Source: Dryococelus australis (Eukaryota > Arthropoda > Insecta > Phasmatodea > Phasmatidae). From it: a stretch of 64,000 nt of DNA. The DNA lies in NCBI GenBank assembly GCA_029891345.1, contig CM056994.1:221134491-221198490 (forward strand), written 5' to 3'. This document shows, piece by piece, positions 34,991-47,338 of this stretch (its first letter is position 1; each line of letters starts with the position of its first letter). A model generated the notes under the pieces. It worked only from the letters and a program-made list of their open reading frames with translations. It searched no databases and was not told the DNA's origin. Made by a program: the position numbers and the translations under genes.

Positions 34991-37900
34991 ATGATATTTG
35001 ATATGGAACAGTTTATTGTGGATATTGAGAAATTACCTGCATTGTATAACACAGCTCTTCCTGAATATAGCGATCGGAATATAAAACCCAGTTTATGGGA
35101 AGAAGTATGTGAACAATTTGTACCAGAATGGAACACTTTAGATGCAAAAGGAAAGACGGAGAAAGGTGAGCACATTTTAATTAATTGCTATTTGTATAGG
35201 TTGCAAGTTGGTGTTGTGTATGTACACAATAAATACGTACCGTTATTATAATGCTTTATGCAATCCACAGATTCACACTTTTTCATACTGCTATGGTACG
35301 GCACCTTGTTCACAGCAAAAATAGTCTGCAAAGAAATCCCTTGTGGCAAGTCCACTGCGCACTGCCTTTAGACCACGTGCAGGAATACTCACAAGTGGAC
35401 ATACATACAAAGTGTATCCCATCCCTCTTCCGAATATAAGTATGTAAAACACAACACTTCTATGTAATTAGCACGGCAAAGTTTACATCTACTTACATTG
35501 CTTTGTGGAAAAGTCGTCATTTATTTACCATTATACAAAATGTACAAATGCCTCATCTCTAACAATCACGTAAGGCATAGCTCTGACATGTCTATCATTG
35601 GGTAACTGTTTGGGGAGGAATGTACATCTAGTTCTCTGCAATTTGGTGACCCTTTATTGAATTCTTAAATAAATTTGAGTCGCAGCTTTTACCATATGCA
35701 CCCACGTCAATAGCTGTGAAACAATAATCGGCATTGACTAGGACGAGAAGTACAATTGAATAAAATGACTTGTGGTTGTAATATAAAGAACAAGAATGCT
35801 TAGGAGAGACAACACGTACAGCTTTCCCATCAACAGCCCCTACGCAGTTAGGGAAATTAGTGTGATAGTAGAAGTATGCTGCAATTACTTCCCAGCCGTT
35901 GTCTGTTGTCGCAGCCATACATGTGTGCTACAAAATGTCCCATACCGCTTGGCATGTCGTGGTCTTCACAATGCTGGTAATAGTCAATATTTCCAACAGA
36001 TATTCATAATGCAACAAAGTAAAGCTGTTACTGGTAGCCAGCAACCTGCACAAGAAAACCACAAACCATCGTTTGTAACCATAGGCCTACATAAATGCTC
36101 CAGCATCAGAATTACAACATAGCTACTATAGACCGTTCACGGTAAAGTGGGCACATTTTGAATCTGTTTCATCAGACATAATAACCAATAAAAACATTTC
36201 ATTGTGTCCTCGGACTTTTGGTTTTACCGTGAATGGTCTATACATTGATATTGTACAATCATGTTAAAATCTATGTAACCAGGGTCCATCGAACATATGC
36301 AACACATTGGCTGCAAATAATACTGTATTAATGACATGCATTGACTCTGCACACAGTATGCCCTTGTTAGCTGTACCCTCACACCATGTATTACATGTTC
36401 CTTATTTAATTGTTTAATATTTTAATTAGTGTGCCCCAAACACTTATTGTTGATAACTAATTTACTATATTCAATGACATACTAGGACATTGGCAGACGC
36501 TAACATAGTATAGTACAATACAATTTCCAATACATAACTGCTTATAAGGTCCTGTATTAGATAGGCTTACTATTGTACTCCATTCACTGTGAAATAGGGT
36601 AAGGGAGAGGCGTTAATGGTAAATAAGAGACATCACATTTTTAGGTATATGGGAAACACTAGTGTACGCCATGATTACTATAATTTCATTTTTAGGTTTA
36701 TGTTATTTCTTATTTTCAGGAAAAGAAGTCCAGAAAGGTTGGAAGTCTTTAAGGGAGTGCTTCCAGAGGGAGGTGACAGTTCAGAAGAAAGTGGTTTCCG
36801 GAAGTGGAACGAGCAAGAGAAAGAAGTATTTATATTTTGCACAACTTTCATTTATTTTGCCAACTGTAGAACAGGAGACATCATCATCTCTATCTGCAAC
36901 AATTACACCCGATGATGGTACTCAAGGCATTGATGATACACAACCAACGGAGGACACTGAGGAACCTTCAACATGTACACCAAGACCACGTAAATCAGTG
37001 AAAACAAACATCACATTCGAAACAGACTTACTTCAGATACTGGAGAACAAAGCTATGAATAGAGACCTAGAAAAGTAGGTGTTATTTTTTTTTCGAAAAT
37101 GTGTTGTTATTTTTTTTTAAAAAAAGGTGTTATTTTTTGTCAAAAATAGCTCTTATTTTTTTGCTACAAAAATGTAGGTTTCTGGATGAGACTTGCTCCA
37201 ATTTTTAATGTGCTCTTTATAAAGACATACATAATTTGAGAAATGTCACTTTATTCGTAAAACCTGAAATTGGCAATGTTATTCCTATTGATAAGCGGTG
37301 TTTTTTCATCAATTGTTATTTCCTTGCAAAAATTCCTAACCCCCAGAGAAATATACAGTTATGGTTTTAAGACAAAAACACTGGTTTCCTTTATCAACAG
37401 ACAACATTGAAAACAATATCAGATTTTACTTAAGATTTTGTATTCTGCCTGACACCTGGAACAACAAAAGGTCGCAATGCACTAGCAAGGGCATGTAAAC
37501 AATTTATACACAACTATAAAAGCACTGTTAAAAAAAAAAAAGATAAAATGTGCCTTGTACGAACAGAAAAAAAATTAGAGAAATCTGCCTATATGTTTTT
37601 GAACTATCAAAACTTTCAACAACATATTTTTTCGTTAGGCCCGCTGACAAAACTTTTGTTTCCTCAAAACATGTCATTTTTACTGCATATATTTACAGAG
37701 AATGTGTATGATAAAAATACAGTTAACTGGACAAATACACGTTTAAAATACTTGATTAATTAATTTACAAATATGTTTTACGTAAGTAAGTGCATATAAA
37801 CACATTTTCAACTGCCGCGTCGCTCGCTTTGTAAAAAATAAAGAATTGTTAGTTAAAATGCGACAATGCTACGAATGTAAACAAGCGAACTAGGTGGTGT

Positions 37901-38520
37901 GAATTCCATAGATAACATGGTGCTTGGTGGACGTGAACACTACAACGACGTGTTTTCCTAATGAACAAATAAACTTTTGCAGGGCTGTGCAGTAGAATGT
38001 TCATTCAAAGTGATGCATCGTCACTTGCGCTCATATTATCTATGGTCGTAAATACACATGATTGAAAGTAAACTTGTTTTCGTTTATGGTGATAAATCGA
38101 AGGAATCTACTGGCCAACTTATGCATGCATTCATATTTGAATATCCAAAAACACATCAAATACGTCTTAAGAAGCAACTATGTGAAATAAAACATTAATA
38201 AGTTACGGAAATACTACAGGATTTTGTACAATTCGTGAATTACAGCAGAAATTCTCAAAAATCACAATTTTTTCCGTTTTTTATGTGAAAAATTTACCTT
38301 ATTTTTCGCTTTATCATATTTGCTATTTTTTCAGGTCTCTAGCTATGAAAAATGAAACTGGCACGGGTGACAATAAGCTATTCTTGCGGTATTTACTCCC
38401 TGCCATGAAAATTTTGACGATGGTGATAAGCTGTACATCAGATTAGAGATCATGAATACTTTATGTAAATTGCAAGACGAGTTTGCGAAGAAGACGACAT
38501 GTAATCAAGTTGAGCCATAA
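34991..38520 (+). pseudogene. MADF-BESS protein of the Harbinger element (three exons)
   Basis: Exon 1 is 34991-35165, exon 2 is 36720-37074 and exon 3 is 38335-38520. Donors are AAAG/GTGAGC and AAAA/GTAGGT; acceptors are TTTTCAG/G and TTTTTTCAG/G. Joined, they keep phase (KTEKG to KEVQKG; NRDLEK to SLAMKN). Residues about 1-100 are a MADF domain (EQFIVDIEKLPALYN, LWEEVC, WKSLRECFQRE, GSGTSKRKKYLYF). A Thr/Glu-rich linker follows, and then a BESS motif (DNKLFLRYLLPAMK, LEIMNTLCKLQ). MADF binds DNA, and in Harbinger elements this partner helps the transposase reach DNA. A single-base shift within the BESS-coding part breaks the frame. The start could also be the Met at 35003; one at 34964 is in frame but outside the conserved part. 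Confidence 0.85.
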
Positions 38521-39196
38521 TCACAACATGTGCAACAACAATCATCCCACTGCAGCAATACTGACTCAAGTGATGTTCAAGAAATCCTCTTGTGTGGGCC
38601 CTTGCCAGCACCCTATGGCACACATCATTGACCCCAATGTCGCATTTACCACCGTCTATGTCAGAAGCGTCACATCTTAGCAGTGGGGATTCTGAACTAT
38701 TGGAACTAGGTCGTGATATGTTTACTCACTAACATTCTTCCCAAGTATTTCACTTTTTCCCCTGCGCAAGATATAGTGCTTTAATAGTAATGTCATGCTC
38801 CAGTGATGTGTGTTAATTTATTTTCAATGTCATTATGCATCCATACATTCCTTATTACAATGTGTTTGTAATATTATTATTACAATAAAACACCATACCT
38901 TAGTGTAACTGCTAATCTCTCCTCTGGACTGACCGGTGTCCTCATATTTGTCAGCTGACGTGTAATCTTGGGCCCCACACACGTCAACAATTCATCAAAA
39001 CTAGTGATCGACATTCAGAAATAGTTTTAAAAAGAAACTCTCTTCTATGGCTTTTCAGGTTGTGGTATATCGTTGTAAACTGTCCCTTACACAACCTCAG
39101 TCTAATCAATGGATGTATCCAATACTGTCTCCTTCGATCACGCCGTTATCTCCGAATGACAAGAGCGGCCACACGTGCTATTTCAACAATGTCCAT
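35560..39196 (-). pseudogene. Harbinger (HARBI1-like, DDE_Tnp_4) transposase, two exons
   Basis: Exon 1 (39196-38899) has the family start (MDIVEIARVAALVI, RRRQYWIHPLIRLRL, KGQFTTIYHNL, FDELLTCVGPKITRQ, SPEERLAVTLR). Its donor is CTAAG/GTATGG. Exon 2 (36045-35560) begins after TTGTGCAG with LLATSNSFTLLHYEYL, exactly the sequence expected after LAVTLR, so the intron (36046-38898) is well supported. Exon 2 carries two catalytic aspartates (TNFPNCVGAVDGK and FTAIDVGAYG) and the final acidic block VIRDEAF. Lesions seen: stops at the RR/RR junction in exon 1 and after AVWDIL in exon 2, plus frame changes before FDELL and before the last block. The C-terminus is missing. It encodes the element's DNA cutting and joining enzyme; inactive here. 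Confidence 0.85.
36127..36242. mobile_element. Short MITE (116 bp) with 20-bp TIRs
   Basis: Left TATAGACCGTTCACGGTAAA and right, in complement, TATAGACCATTCACGGTAAA: one mismatch in 20 bp. If TA is the target duplication, the element is 36129-36240. It lies in the introns of both Harbinger genes. Confidence 0.85.
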
Positions 39197-39339
39197 TGTA
39201 CTATTGACAGCATCTGAACAACAAATAAACGCTCATGTGAAAGATTCAGTAACAATTGCCTGACGTCGCGACTGGCAACATAATTGTTGCGCTACTAAAA
39301 GTCGCCCGTCTGCATGTACCTGAAAATCATGACTTTTTC

Positions 39340-39765
39340 AACTTAATGGCCTCAATCCTCTTCAAATATATCTGATTTTATTCTCCTCTGACATCTTACT
39401 GTCCAATTTATGGCAGATACTAATTACATCATACATCATCTCTTCATTGGACTCATTGACACCCTGAACTATAACACGCAAACTCATTTCCAAATCCTCA
39501 GTCTTTCCTAGCCTTGTGAGTGCTGCTTTCAAAGCTGTTATTAATGCACCATAATTTGTCGTTTCCTCTACTTGATCACCTAAACTATCAAACTACTGGG
39601 CGGGCACTACCTTTAAGAAATTAGGTAGGTAGGTAGGTGAAATCTTGTCATCCCAGTTATTCATGACCGCTGCTCTCTTAAAGTTTTTTATGTATTTGAT
39701 ATGTCCTCTGAACTTTTTCCAAAGAAAAACCCTGGGTCAACAAAGAAGCGACTGCTTTCCATTTC
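39340..39765 (-). pseudogene. Gag-like fragment of an LTR retroelement, fossil
   Basis: The minus strand has capsid-type blocks: NWDDKISPTYLPNFLKGSA near 39650, then a run containing YGALITALKAALTRLGKTED, SLRVIVQGVNE, ICHKLDSKMSEENKIRYI (39570-39370). This is the Retrotrans_gag pattern. No other parts are attached. Broken. Confidence 0.6.
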
Positions 39766-39769
39766 TATA

Positions 39770-39770
<1 letters not shown>

Positions 39771-39806
<36 letters not shown>
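39771..39806. repeat. (ATT)n tract at the 5' junction of LINE copy B
   Basis: About 12 ATT units. LINE copy B starts at the next base, as at the other LINE junctions in the window. Confidence 0.9.
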
Positions 39807-40491
39807 GTAGCTGAGTAGTGGAGAACGGTCAACAAGTGATGTTTAATACTAATTCTTAAAAATCTGCGCAAGGTCCTCAAAACACAGAAAACCAGGTTCC
39901 ATATGGCAGCAACAAGCGTTTAGTACAACAAGAGTAGCCATTTTCCAGCGCATCAACAGCTAATGTGGACAGCTTCCAGGAAGTGTGCGTCCGCAAGAAA
40001 AAAGTTGAAACAGGGTCAGCAGAATCCAAAGTAAATACGGGCAGCCGTAAACAAGTTCAAGTCGGTGTCCATAATAATGTAAACATTAATGTAGTCGCAA
40101 AACCCCTTCAATCTAAAATGAAAGCTATCTTTATGTCAAAATTTGACCTAGAAGTTTGAAGAAAATGACATTGTCTCCTATATTAATAAGGAAATCAAAA
40201 TTGCAAACTTGAAAGTTGTAAAATTAAAACAAAATACAGTACATACTCTTCATTTTATATTGCAGTTGCAGAAACTGATTATGAGCAAATCTTTAATACT
40301 GTATTCTAGCCTTCTGGTTGTTTAATAAGCCCCTTTTACGGTAGTTTACATGATGATCAAATCTTTGCTAAAAACAACACATCTGTCTCCCGCTCAAGTA
40401 ATGTGAAAGTAATAACTCCTGAATCATCCCCTGAAAAAAGTCTACAAAAAAATGAGGCGCTTGGAGGAACCAGTTGATATTCTAAGTACTG

Positions 40492-43225
40492 ATGTTGCAT
40501 AAAATGGATGTGCGGTATCTTTACTATCAGAATGTTAGAGGCCTTCGAACCAAAGCTGTAGACTTTTCGGAAAATGTTTTAATTTCCAATTTTTCAATAA
40601 TTTGTTTAACAGAAACCTGGTTAAATGATCTTTCTGTAAGTTCACAATATTTTCCTCACCAATATCTTACATTTCAAAAAGATTGTGATTATGAAATGAC
40701 CACTATGACTAGAGGATGTGGTGTATTAATAGCAATTAAAAAATTATGTTTTCTCAATGCAATTCAAAAACATGAATTTGATGCTCCTAATGTGCATTAT
40801 GGGTGGAATTAGGTAGCCCTAATAGTATAAACAATAAATTTTGTATTGGAAACATCTATATTCCCCCAAATATTAGTGTTTCAGATTTTGAAACATTTTT
40901 TTTTATTCATACAATCAAAACTATTAACTTATTCGTACTCTGTAATACTAATAGGTGATTTTAATGTTCCAGGAATTGATTGGAAATTAAAACATACACA
41001 AGACATGGCACATTATTATAGTAAATTAAAAGGTCTGTACCTACTAGAAATTTCAAACACATTAAATTACTTGCAATTAAATTATACTGTCTCAAGTAAA
41101 AATTTGTTAGATCTTGTTTTTTCAAATATGAAATGTATTAATGTTGATAAATGTCCTGAAGATACTGTACATCCAGCTTTAGTTATTGAGTTTAAAACAA
41201 TATATACATCATCAAACATTAATCTTGATCATGTACAATATAGAGATTATGGTCATGGTGATTATCTTTCATTATACCTCTATTTAAATGCTACAAATTG
41301 GGAAATATTTATGGAATGTCAGAAGTTAACAAAAAAGTAGAATTCTTAATTGACAGGATAAACAAGGCTATGAATAAATTAACTCCAGTTGTTATGAGAA
41401 CCAAATCCAAATACCCACACTGGTTTTCAAAAAATGTAATACATCTGATTAAATACAAAGATCACTTTTTTAGAATATATATTTAAAAAAAAAGGAATAA
41501 TAGAAATGATTATGAACAATTCTCAAATTTCAGACGCTTGGTTAAAATCACTATTAAGAAAGACAAAAATACTTGGCTTAATAGATTAAATGATAAGGTT
41601 AAATCTAATCCTAAAAATTTTGGAATTAGTATGTTCAAATAATGAAAAATGGTTATCAGCAAGATCCACAAATTTTAGAAAATAGTGTATTTATTAATGG
41701 TAGGGGCAAATTAGCAAACTATTTTGCAAGTCATTTTGCTAAAGTATATAATAAGGACAATATAATATACAAACAAGCCTATCATAATATATATAAAATC
41801 AATATATGATCACCTGTCATTATCAAAGATATTGTATTATGGGCTATGAAATCATTAAAGGTATCTAAATCAACTGGTTCAGATGGCGTTCCAAATTTTA
41901 TAATCAAAGGTTGTATGTTCATTTTAGCACCTATATTAGTACATATATTTAACTTTAGTGTAGAAACAATAACTTTTCCTAACAAATGGAAACAAGCAGT
42001 AGTAGTACAAATTCAAAAAAAAAAAAAAAAAAGGTAACAAATTTGATGTTAATAACTATAGGCCTGTCGTTACTTTGTAGTTTTTCAAAAATTTTTGAAA
42101 AAATTATACATAAACAAACTTCACAACATGGTTTTGTTCAAGGGAAATCTACCACAACAAATCTGTTTGAATGTGTTAATTCTATTTATAATAAAATAAT
42201 CTCATGTAAACAAGTAGATACAGTTAATTTTGATATGAGCAAAGCATTCGATACTTGCAGCCACACATTAATTTTATCTAAGCTTGAAAGTATAGGTTTA
42301 AATGCCAACTATGTTAATTGGTTAAGCAGTTATCTTAGTAATAGAAAGTTTTCTTTAGGAATTCATATTACAAATTCTGAAGAACATAAAGCTCCCTCTG
42401 GGGTACCACAAGGTGGAACATTGTCTCCACTTCTATTTAACATTTTTATAAATGATATTTGTAAAGTTTTGCACTATTCCCACGCATTCCTTTATGCAGA
42501 TGAGTTTTAATTATATTGTACTATTAATTCAATAAACTACTAATTATTACATTTTCTCGTAATACTTATTATATAAATTTCAAGTACTCAGTCAATGATA
42601 CAGCTCTTCAAAGAACACTGTGTGTACGAGATTTAGGCATATTACTTGACTCAAAACTATATTTTCATCATCATATTGATAATCTATTAACTATAGCTAA
42701 CAGAACTTTAGGACTTCTTAAATGTTTAACTTATTCTGCTTCAAATTATGATTCTTTTGTTTGTTTATATTACACTCTAATTAGATCTAAGTTAGATTAT
42801 TGTTCAGTTGTTTGGAACCCTATTACCAATACAGACTCAATCAGAATTGAGAGAATTCAACAAAAAACTTTTCGTTTCATGTTTAATAAATTTATATCAA
42901 AAGGTAATGAGAAATTTGTTTATGATATGCTTCTAGAAAAATTTAATACTAATACTCTTTGTTGCAGAAGAAAAGTAATAAGCACTTTTTTGTGTTGAAT
43001 TGTATTACTGGTGATATAAAAAGCTCTAAAATATTCATAGTGTATGTCTGAAAGTTCCACAGTATCATCAAAGATTTCCCTTATTATTTCTACCTTTTAA
43101 TAGATCTTTTGATTTAATTAAACATTGTATTGATAATGTAAATATATTTTTAATAAATATAGATCCTTTTACTAACAACAAAATTTCCGTCAAACAAATA
43201 TTACATCACAAACCTATTAATTAAT
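40492..43225 (+). pseudogene. LINE ORF2 (endonuclease and RT), broken
   Basis: The endonuclease (40492-41300) has YYQNVRGLRTK, ICLTETWLND, GCGVLIAI, LIGDFNVPGIDW and LLDLVFSN, all APE-type landmarks of CR1/Jockey LINEs. The RT (about 41840-42510) has STGSDGVPNFIIK, SQHGFVQGKSTTTNL, VNFDMSKAFDTCSH, SGVPQGGTLSPLLFNIFIND and the catalytic box YADE, where the family usually has YADD. The thumb (42570-42900) has VRDLGILLDSKLYFHHHID and SKLDYCSVVWN. The frame changes several times (for example at the poly(A) run near 42015-42032 and after 42510) and there is sequence loss after the YADE box. Inactive. Confidence 0.9.
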
Positions 43226-43433
43226 TTTAATTATTTACTTGATCTCTATTACATAATTATTTTAGTAAAATTTATTGTTTTGTGTTTGTTTTGTCTTTGT
43301 TATGTCTGAGTGTTCTTTTTGATGATGGTTGTTTTATTTGAAATTTGGTATGTAGTTGTGTTTTTATGTATAAGTACACCCCTACTAAGGCTTCCAGCTG
43401 TTTGGGGCACTTCAATATGTATGAATAAATGAA

Positions 43434-43434
<1 letters not shown>

Positions 43435-43474
<40 letters not shown>
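43435..43474. repeat. (ATT)n tail of LINE copy B and insertion point of copy C
   Basis: An uninterrupted ATT run; the next base (43475) begins the GC-rich 5' UTR of the following LINE. Confidence 0.95.
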
Positions 43475-43475
<1 letters not shown>

Positions 43476-44573
43476 GGCCGGGCGCTCATGAGAGGCAACC
43501 CAAGGCTTCTCGTGCCACCCCGATTCTGCAAATTGGACTATGCCGCTCGTTCCCTATGGGTTGCCAGTTTTCTCGCTACTGGCCAGGGGTATCTGCCATT
43601 ATGGTTGGACCGATAGATGGTACCAAAGCTCAACTTCTTGGCAGGGTGTTGGACCACTTAGCACTCAGGTCTTGGGGCCTAAGGTCTGTACTTCAATGAA
43701 GAAGTACAAAGACATGGAACGGAGTGTGGCTGACGCCCTCCCAAACTGGGAATAGGTTATGTAACACCTCGGTGGTGGAGAAAGCAATGGCTTGGTTGCA
43801 GTGATGAAACCATGGAGATTATATGATATATGTGATATAAACTCTCCAATTTCAGAGCAAGGACTACTATCCCCGGTGAACCGCAACACCGGAGAGGGGT
43901 CCAGACTGCTCTCTTGTGCCCGGTCGCCGGTGTGGTGGCTATTCTGGGTCATAGTAATTCCCGCCACCAAGGATGTGGCTCCCAGGGAGTGGAGTGTGAC
44001 CGGCCCTTCATTGGGTGTAAGGCTATGCCCGGTAGGGTCTTCTCAACCACTTTATGGAAGGCACTTCCTCTTGCCTCTCCATTTGGGGGGAAATGTCGGC
44101 TTTGAATAACCCACAAGTGCAATGGAAATTAAGTGGTAGCATAGGATGATCGGTTGGCCCCACCATGAGGTGTCCGATCATTGGGTAGGACTCATGCTGG
44201 CATTGGTTAACTCCATATGCTGGATGAGATCTGGAGAGATTCCCACTCTTGTTGACAGACCGGGCAGTGAGCGGCAACCTGCTCCGGTTAGGCCCTGGAG
44301 AGGCACTAGGGGTATGGATAGAACCCCGGCCAGATCACACGCTTGGTTTCTGAGTGCAAGAGTCTCAGAACCTCTGTTGTAGAAGGGGCAGGGATGTGCA
44401 GTCGTGCCAGGCTTGGAATTGGGTCTGGTCAACGGTTACATTAATCCTGGTCTCTTTGCAGTAAGAGGACGTGATTCCTATTCCCCGCCTATTGGGAGGC
44501 TGAAGCGCGGTAAGGCTAAGAGCGCTGCATAACAATACAAAATACATGACCGAGAGGTCCACTGTAACTGTGA

Positions 44574-45790
44574 GTGTGCTCTGCCAATTTCATTGATTAT
44601 TCGTGGTTTTCAGTGAGTGAAGTGTCAACTACTCTTGAACCGTTGGACCTTAGGGGGTTTTACATGCCCCCTAGTTCGGATAATTGCTCTATGTGTGGGA
44701 AACCATTTTTCTGGAAACAGAAGTTTGTAAAATGTTCAGGATTGTGCGGGACGCATCTCCACTGCCTTTGTGTAGGCATGGCTAATGATGCGGAGTAGCA
44801 TTGTTCTAACTGTAAAGACATTTTGACCATGTTTAGTTTATTGCTCAAGAAAAAACCTAAAGGTGCTGAAGATAAAAGTACTGGGATTTCAGAGGAATAA
44901 TTTTTGAGATTATCACTAGACAATTTCTTATCTATGCCTGAAGACACCATGAATATCATTGGGACAATGGATTCTAGCTTGCAGTCAATGTTTACCATTT
45001 TGTGCAACAAAATTGATGAATTTACAAAGGAGATCAAGGACCTTAAAGAGCATAACTCCTTATTACGTGCACTTTTTGAAAGCATGCAGTCCGCGAACGA
45101 GAAGAAGTTGTGCAATACATGTGGGGCCACAAGTGATGTTTTAGTATTTCCACATCAAAATAGTTCTAGTGAATAAAAAAAATCATATAGTGAAGTAGCT
45201 GGGAATTCTGCCCTGCCCCTTCTTCCTTTAATAATCGTAGCCAGCCGGGAAAACCTAGCAGTGTGTTCATGTTAACAGGTTGCCCAGCCTGACAGGAACT
45301 TGCAGTCAGCTGCTTATGACGAGGGTTTCGTGCCTATCAGCAGGCGGGGGACAAAGGCCTCTGCGGGGAGTGGCTCTCCCGCTGTGAAAACGACCTCTGC
45401 AGAAAAACATCAGGAACAGTGCAAACATCAAGAAGGTTCCCAAGACAGCAAGGCCTCGCATGAAGGCGATATTTGTGTCACACTTTGCACCTGAGGTGCA
45501 AGAGAATGAATTAGTAACTGATATTAATCAGGAAATTATGGTTTCTAACTTAAAAGTTGCTAAACTAAAAACAAAATAGAATACATATTCTTCCTTTTAT
45601 GTTGCGTTCGCCGAGTCAGACTTTGACCGTATTTTTAATACTGTATTTTGGCCCATCGGCTGCCTCATTAGTCCCTTCAATGGGAGGCTGCAAAACGATC
45701 AACTTTTCATTCCTGACAGTGAATCCACAACATCTAATGTAGATCAACAAACTGAGACTGTCAAAGGAGCAGAATCAGAAACAACCTAAT
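44574..45790 (+). pseudogene. LINE ORF1 with PHD-like finger
   Basis: The 5' part has the PHD-like finger CSMCGKPFFWKQKFVKCS, LCGTHLHCLC and HCSNCK (about 44680-44820). It is followed by a predicted coiled coil (FTKEIKDLKEHNSLLRALFE, about 45010-45080), a Ser/Thr/Lys-rich basic linker (45300-45480) and a C-terminal block FYVAFAESDFDRIF and PIGCLISPFNGRL (45595-45690) found also in copies A and B. In CR1-group LINEs ORF1 is an RNA-binding chaperone-like protein. Stops occur after the finger (GMANDAE then stop) and near ISEE, and frames change in the linker, so the copy is not coding. Confidence 0.8.
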
Positions 45791-45832
45791 TAAATTATGT
45801 GGCTATCGGAGGGGCTAAGTGTTAAACTAGAT

Positions 45833-47110
45833 GCCGTTTAGGGATTTTGAGATATATTATCAAAATGTTCGGGCTCTCAGAACTAAATCCTTTAATTTTT
45901 CTTGAAATATTCTTAGTTCTAAATTTCATTGATTTGTTTGACTGAAACTTGGTTTAACGATCTTAGTTTAAATTCTCGTTATTTTCCTCATTACTATAGC
46001 TTTTTTCGTTAGGATTGAGTCTCCACAAACCTTAATAGAGAGAGAGGTGTATTAATTGCAGTCAATCAAAAATGTTTTACTAGGTATGAACAGAATATGC
46101 AACTTCAGTTTTAATATATTGATTCTATCTGGGTTGAAATTGTAATTAATAATAAGAATAAACTTTTAACTGGTAATATTTATCTTCCTCCTCAATTATC
46201 AGTTGATGATTTTAAAGAATATTTTAATTTTGTTAAATCTTATTTAAGTAATTACTCTCATAAAATTTTGGTGGTAGGTGATTTTAATATTCCTTGTGTA
46301 GATTGGAAAATTTTCCACACTCAAGAAGTTATGTATTACTATTACAAATTAAAAGGGCAACCTCTGCTACAAACTGTTAGTTTACTTACTTTATATGTAG
46401 TTATATAACATTAACAATTGTCGACCAATTTCATTTCATTGCCTTGTAGTTTGTCTAAAGTATTTGAAAAAGTAGTTCATAAACATGTATAATTTTTTAT
46501 TCAAATTCATATAACTGAAAGTCAGCATGGTTTCCAAATTGGAAAAACTACTACTACTAATATTTTTAACTTTGTTGATCATTTATATTCTGAAGTTACA
46601 ACCAGAAATCATGTTGATGCCATATATTTTGATTTCCAAAAACCATTTGATACTTGTCAGCATCATATTATATTACAAAAGTCACCTAATTTTGGTTTAA
46701 ATAATATATATATTAACTGGTTCACAAATTATTTTTTAGGTAGAACCTAAATGATATGACTTTAAATTTAAATAAAATACTTTGTATTACTTTTTCCAGA
46801 AAATGCATTCCATTCTTAATAAATATTTTGTAAGTAATGTACCTATTAATAGAGTCGAATACTTATGTGTTTTAGGAGTCTTATTGGATTCTAAACTAGC
46901 ATATATTTCATGTTCAGTTGTTAGTAAAAAAGTAGGTCTAAAAATTCCAGTTAATAAACATAGAATAACATATACTTTTTCTAGCTCTGGATGTAAAAAG
47001 GATTTAGTTAATAGGTGTGTTGATATGTACAATAAGAAATTTTTTGATTATGATCCCTTCATAGGGAGAAAAATTTCTTTCTTAGATCTTTTCATACATT
47101 ATAGTATTTA
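45833..47110 (+). pseudogene. LINE ORF2 of copy C, internally deleted
   Basis: The endonuclease start IYYQNVRALRTKSF, ERGVLIAVNQ, LLTGNIYLPPQLS and VVGDFNIPCVDW are readable to about 46390. The sequence then jumps into the RT (SLSKVFEKVVHKH, SQHGFQIGKTTTTNIF, YFDFQKPFDTCQHH, to about 46740) and again to the C-terminal part (46800-47110, KISFLDLFIHYSI). The SGVPQG and YADD regions are lost in the second jump. Confidence 0.85.
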
Positions 47111-47338
47111 GACTACTTTTTATCTTTTTCATTTATATCTTTTTATTTATGTTTTGTGTCATGTTTTTGTATTGTCTTGTTCATGTTCTTTTTGTACTGT
47201 GTATGTGTTGTCTATCGTTTGTCTTGTCTTTATATTTTTTTCTATGTATTTCTGTACCACCACCCTGTTATTGGTCAAGTACTTTTGGGTGACAAATTAA
47301 GCACGTAATAAATATATTAGTATTATTATTATTATTAA

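Larger units (their letters stand above)
34740..39305. mobile_element. PIF/Harbinger DNA transposon with two antisense, interleaved genes
   Basis: The element carries a MADF-BESS gene on the plus strand and a Harbinger transposase gene on the minus strand, the two proteins typical of insect PIF/Harbinger elements. The outer regions hold related inverted sequence: CAGACGGGCTAC with GTCGC/GCAACA blocks on the left (34750-34960) and, in complement, CAGACGGGCGAC with the same kind of blocks on the right (39240-39320). I could not fix the exact ends or the 3-bp target duplication. A short MITE lies inside. Both genes have small lesions, so this copy is probably inactive. Confidence 0.75.
39807..43474 (+). 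mobile_element. CR1-like LINE, copy B (5'-truncated, decayed)
   Basis: Starts inside ORF1 (39965-40440, with SKMKAIFMSKFDLEV and the family motif VFxPSGCLISPFYG near 40310). ORF2 covers 40492 to about 43225. The 3' UTR ends with CACCCCT...GGGGCAC stem-forming sequence (about 43378-43412) and an (ATT)n tail at 43435-43474. Sequence is AT-rich and diverged from copies A and C at many sites, with several frame changes. Confidence 0.9.
43475..47338 (+). mobile_element. CR1-like LINE, copy C (retains the 5' UTR, internally deleted)
   Basis: The only copy here with an apparent full 5' end. 43475-44570 is a GC-rich 5' UTR beginning GGCCGGGCGCTCATGAG, where an internal promoter would be expected. 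ORF1 is about 44574-45790, ORF2 about 45833-47110, and the 3' UTR ends in an (ATT)n tail near 47320-47338. At 3.86 kb it is shorter than expected because ORF2 has two large internal losses (near 46400 and 46740). Confidence 0.85.

Noticed and set aside
43540-44432. Several 60-105-codon frames on both strands
   Set aside because: They lie in the GC-rich 5' UTR of LINE copy C and have no recognised domain.
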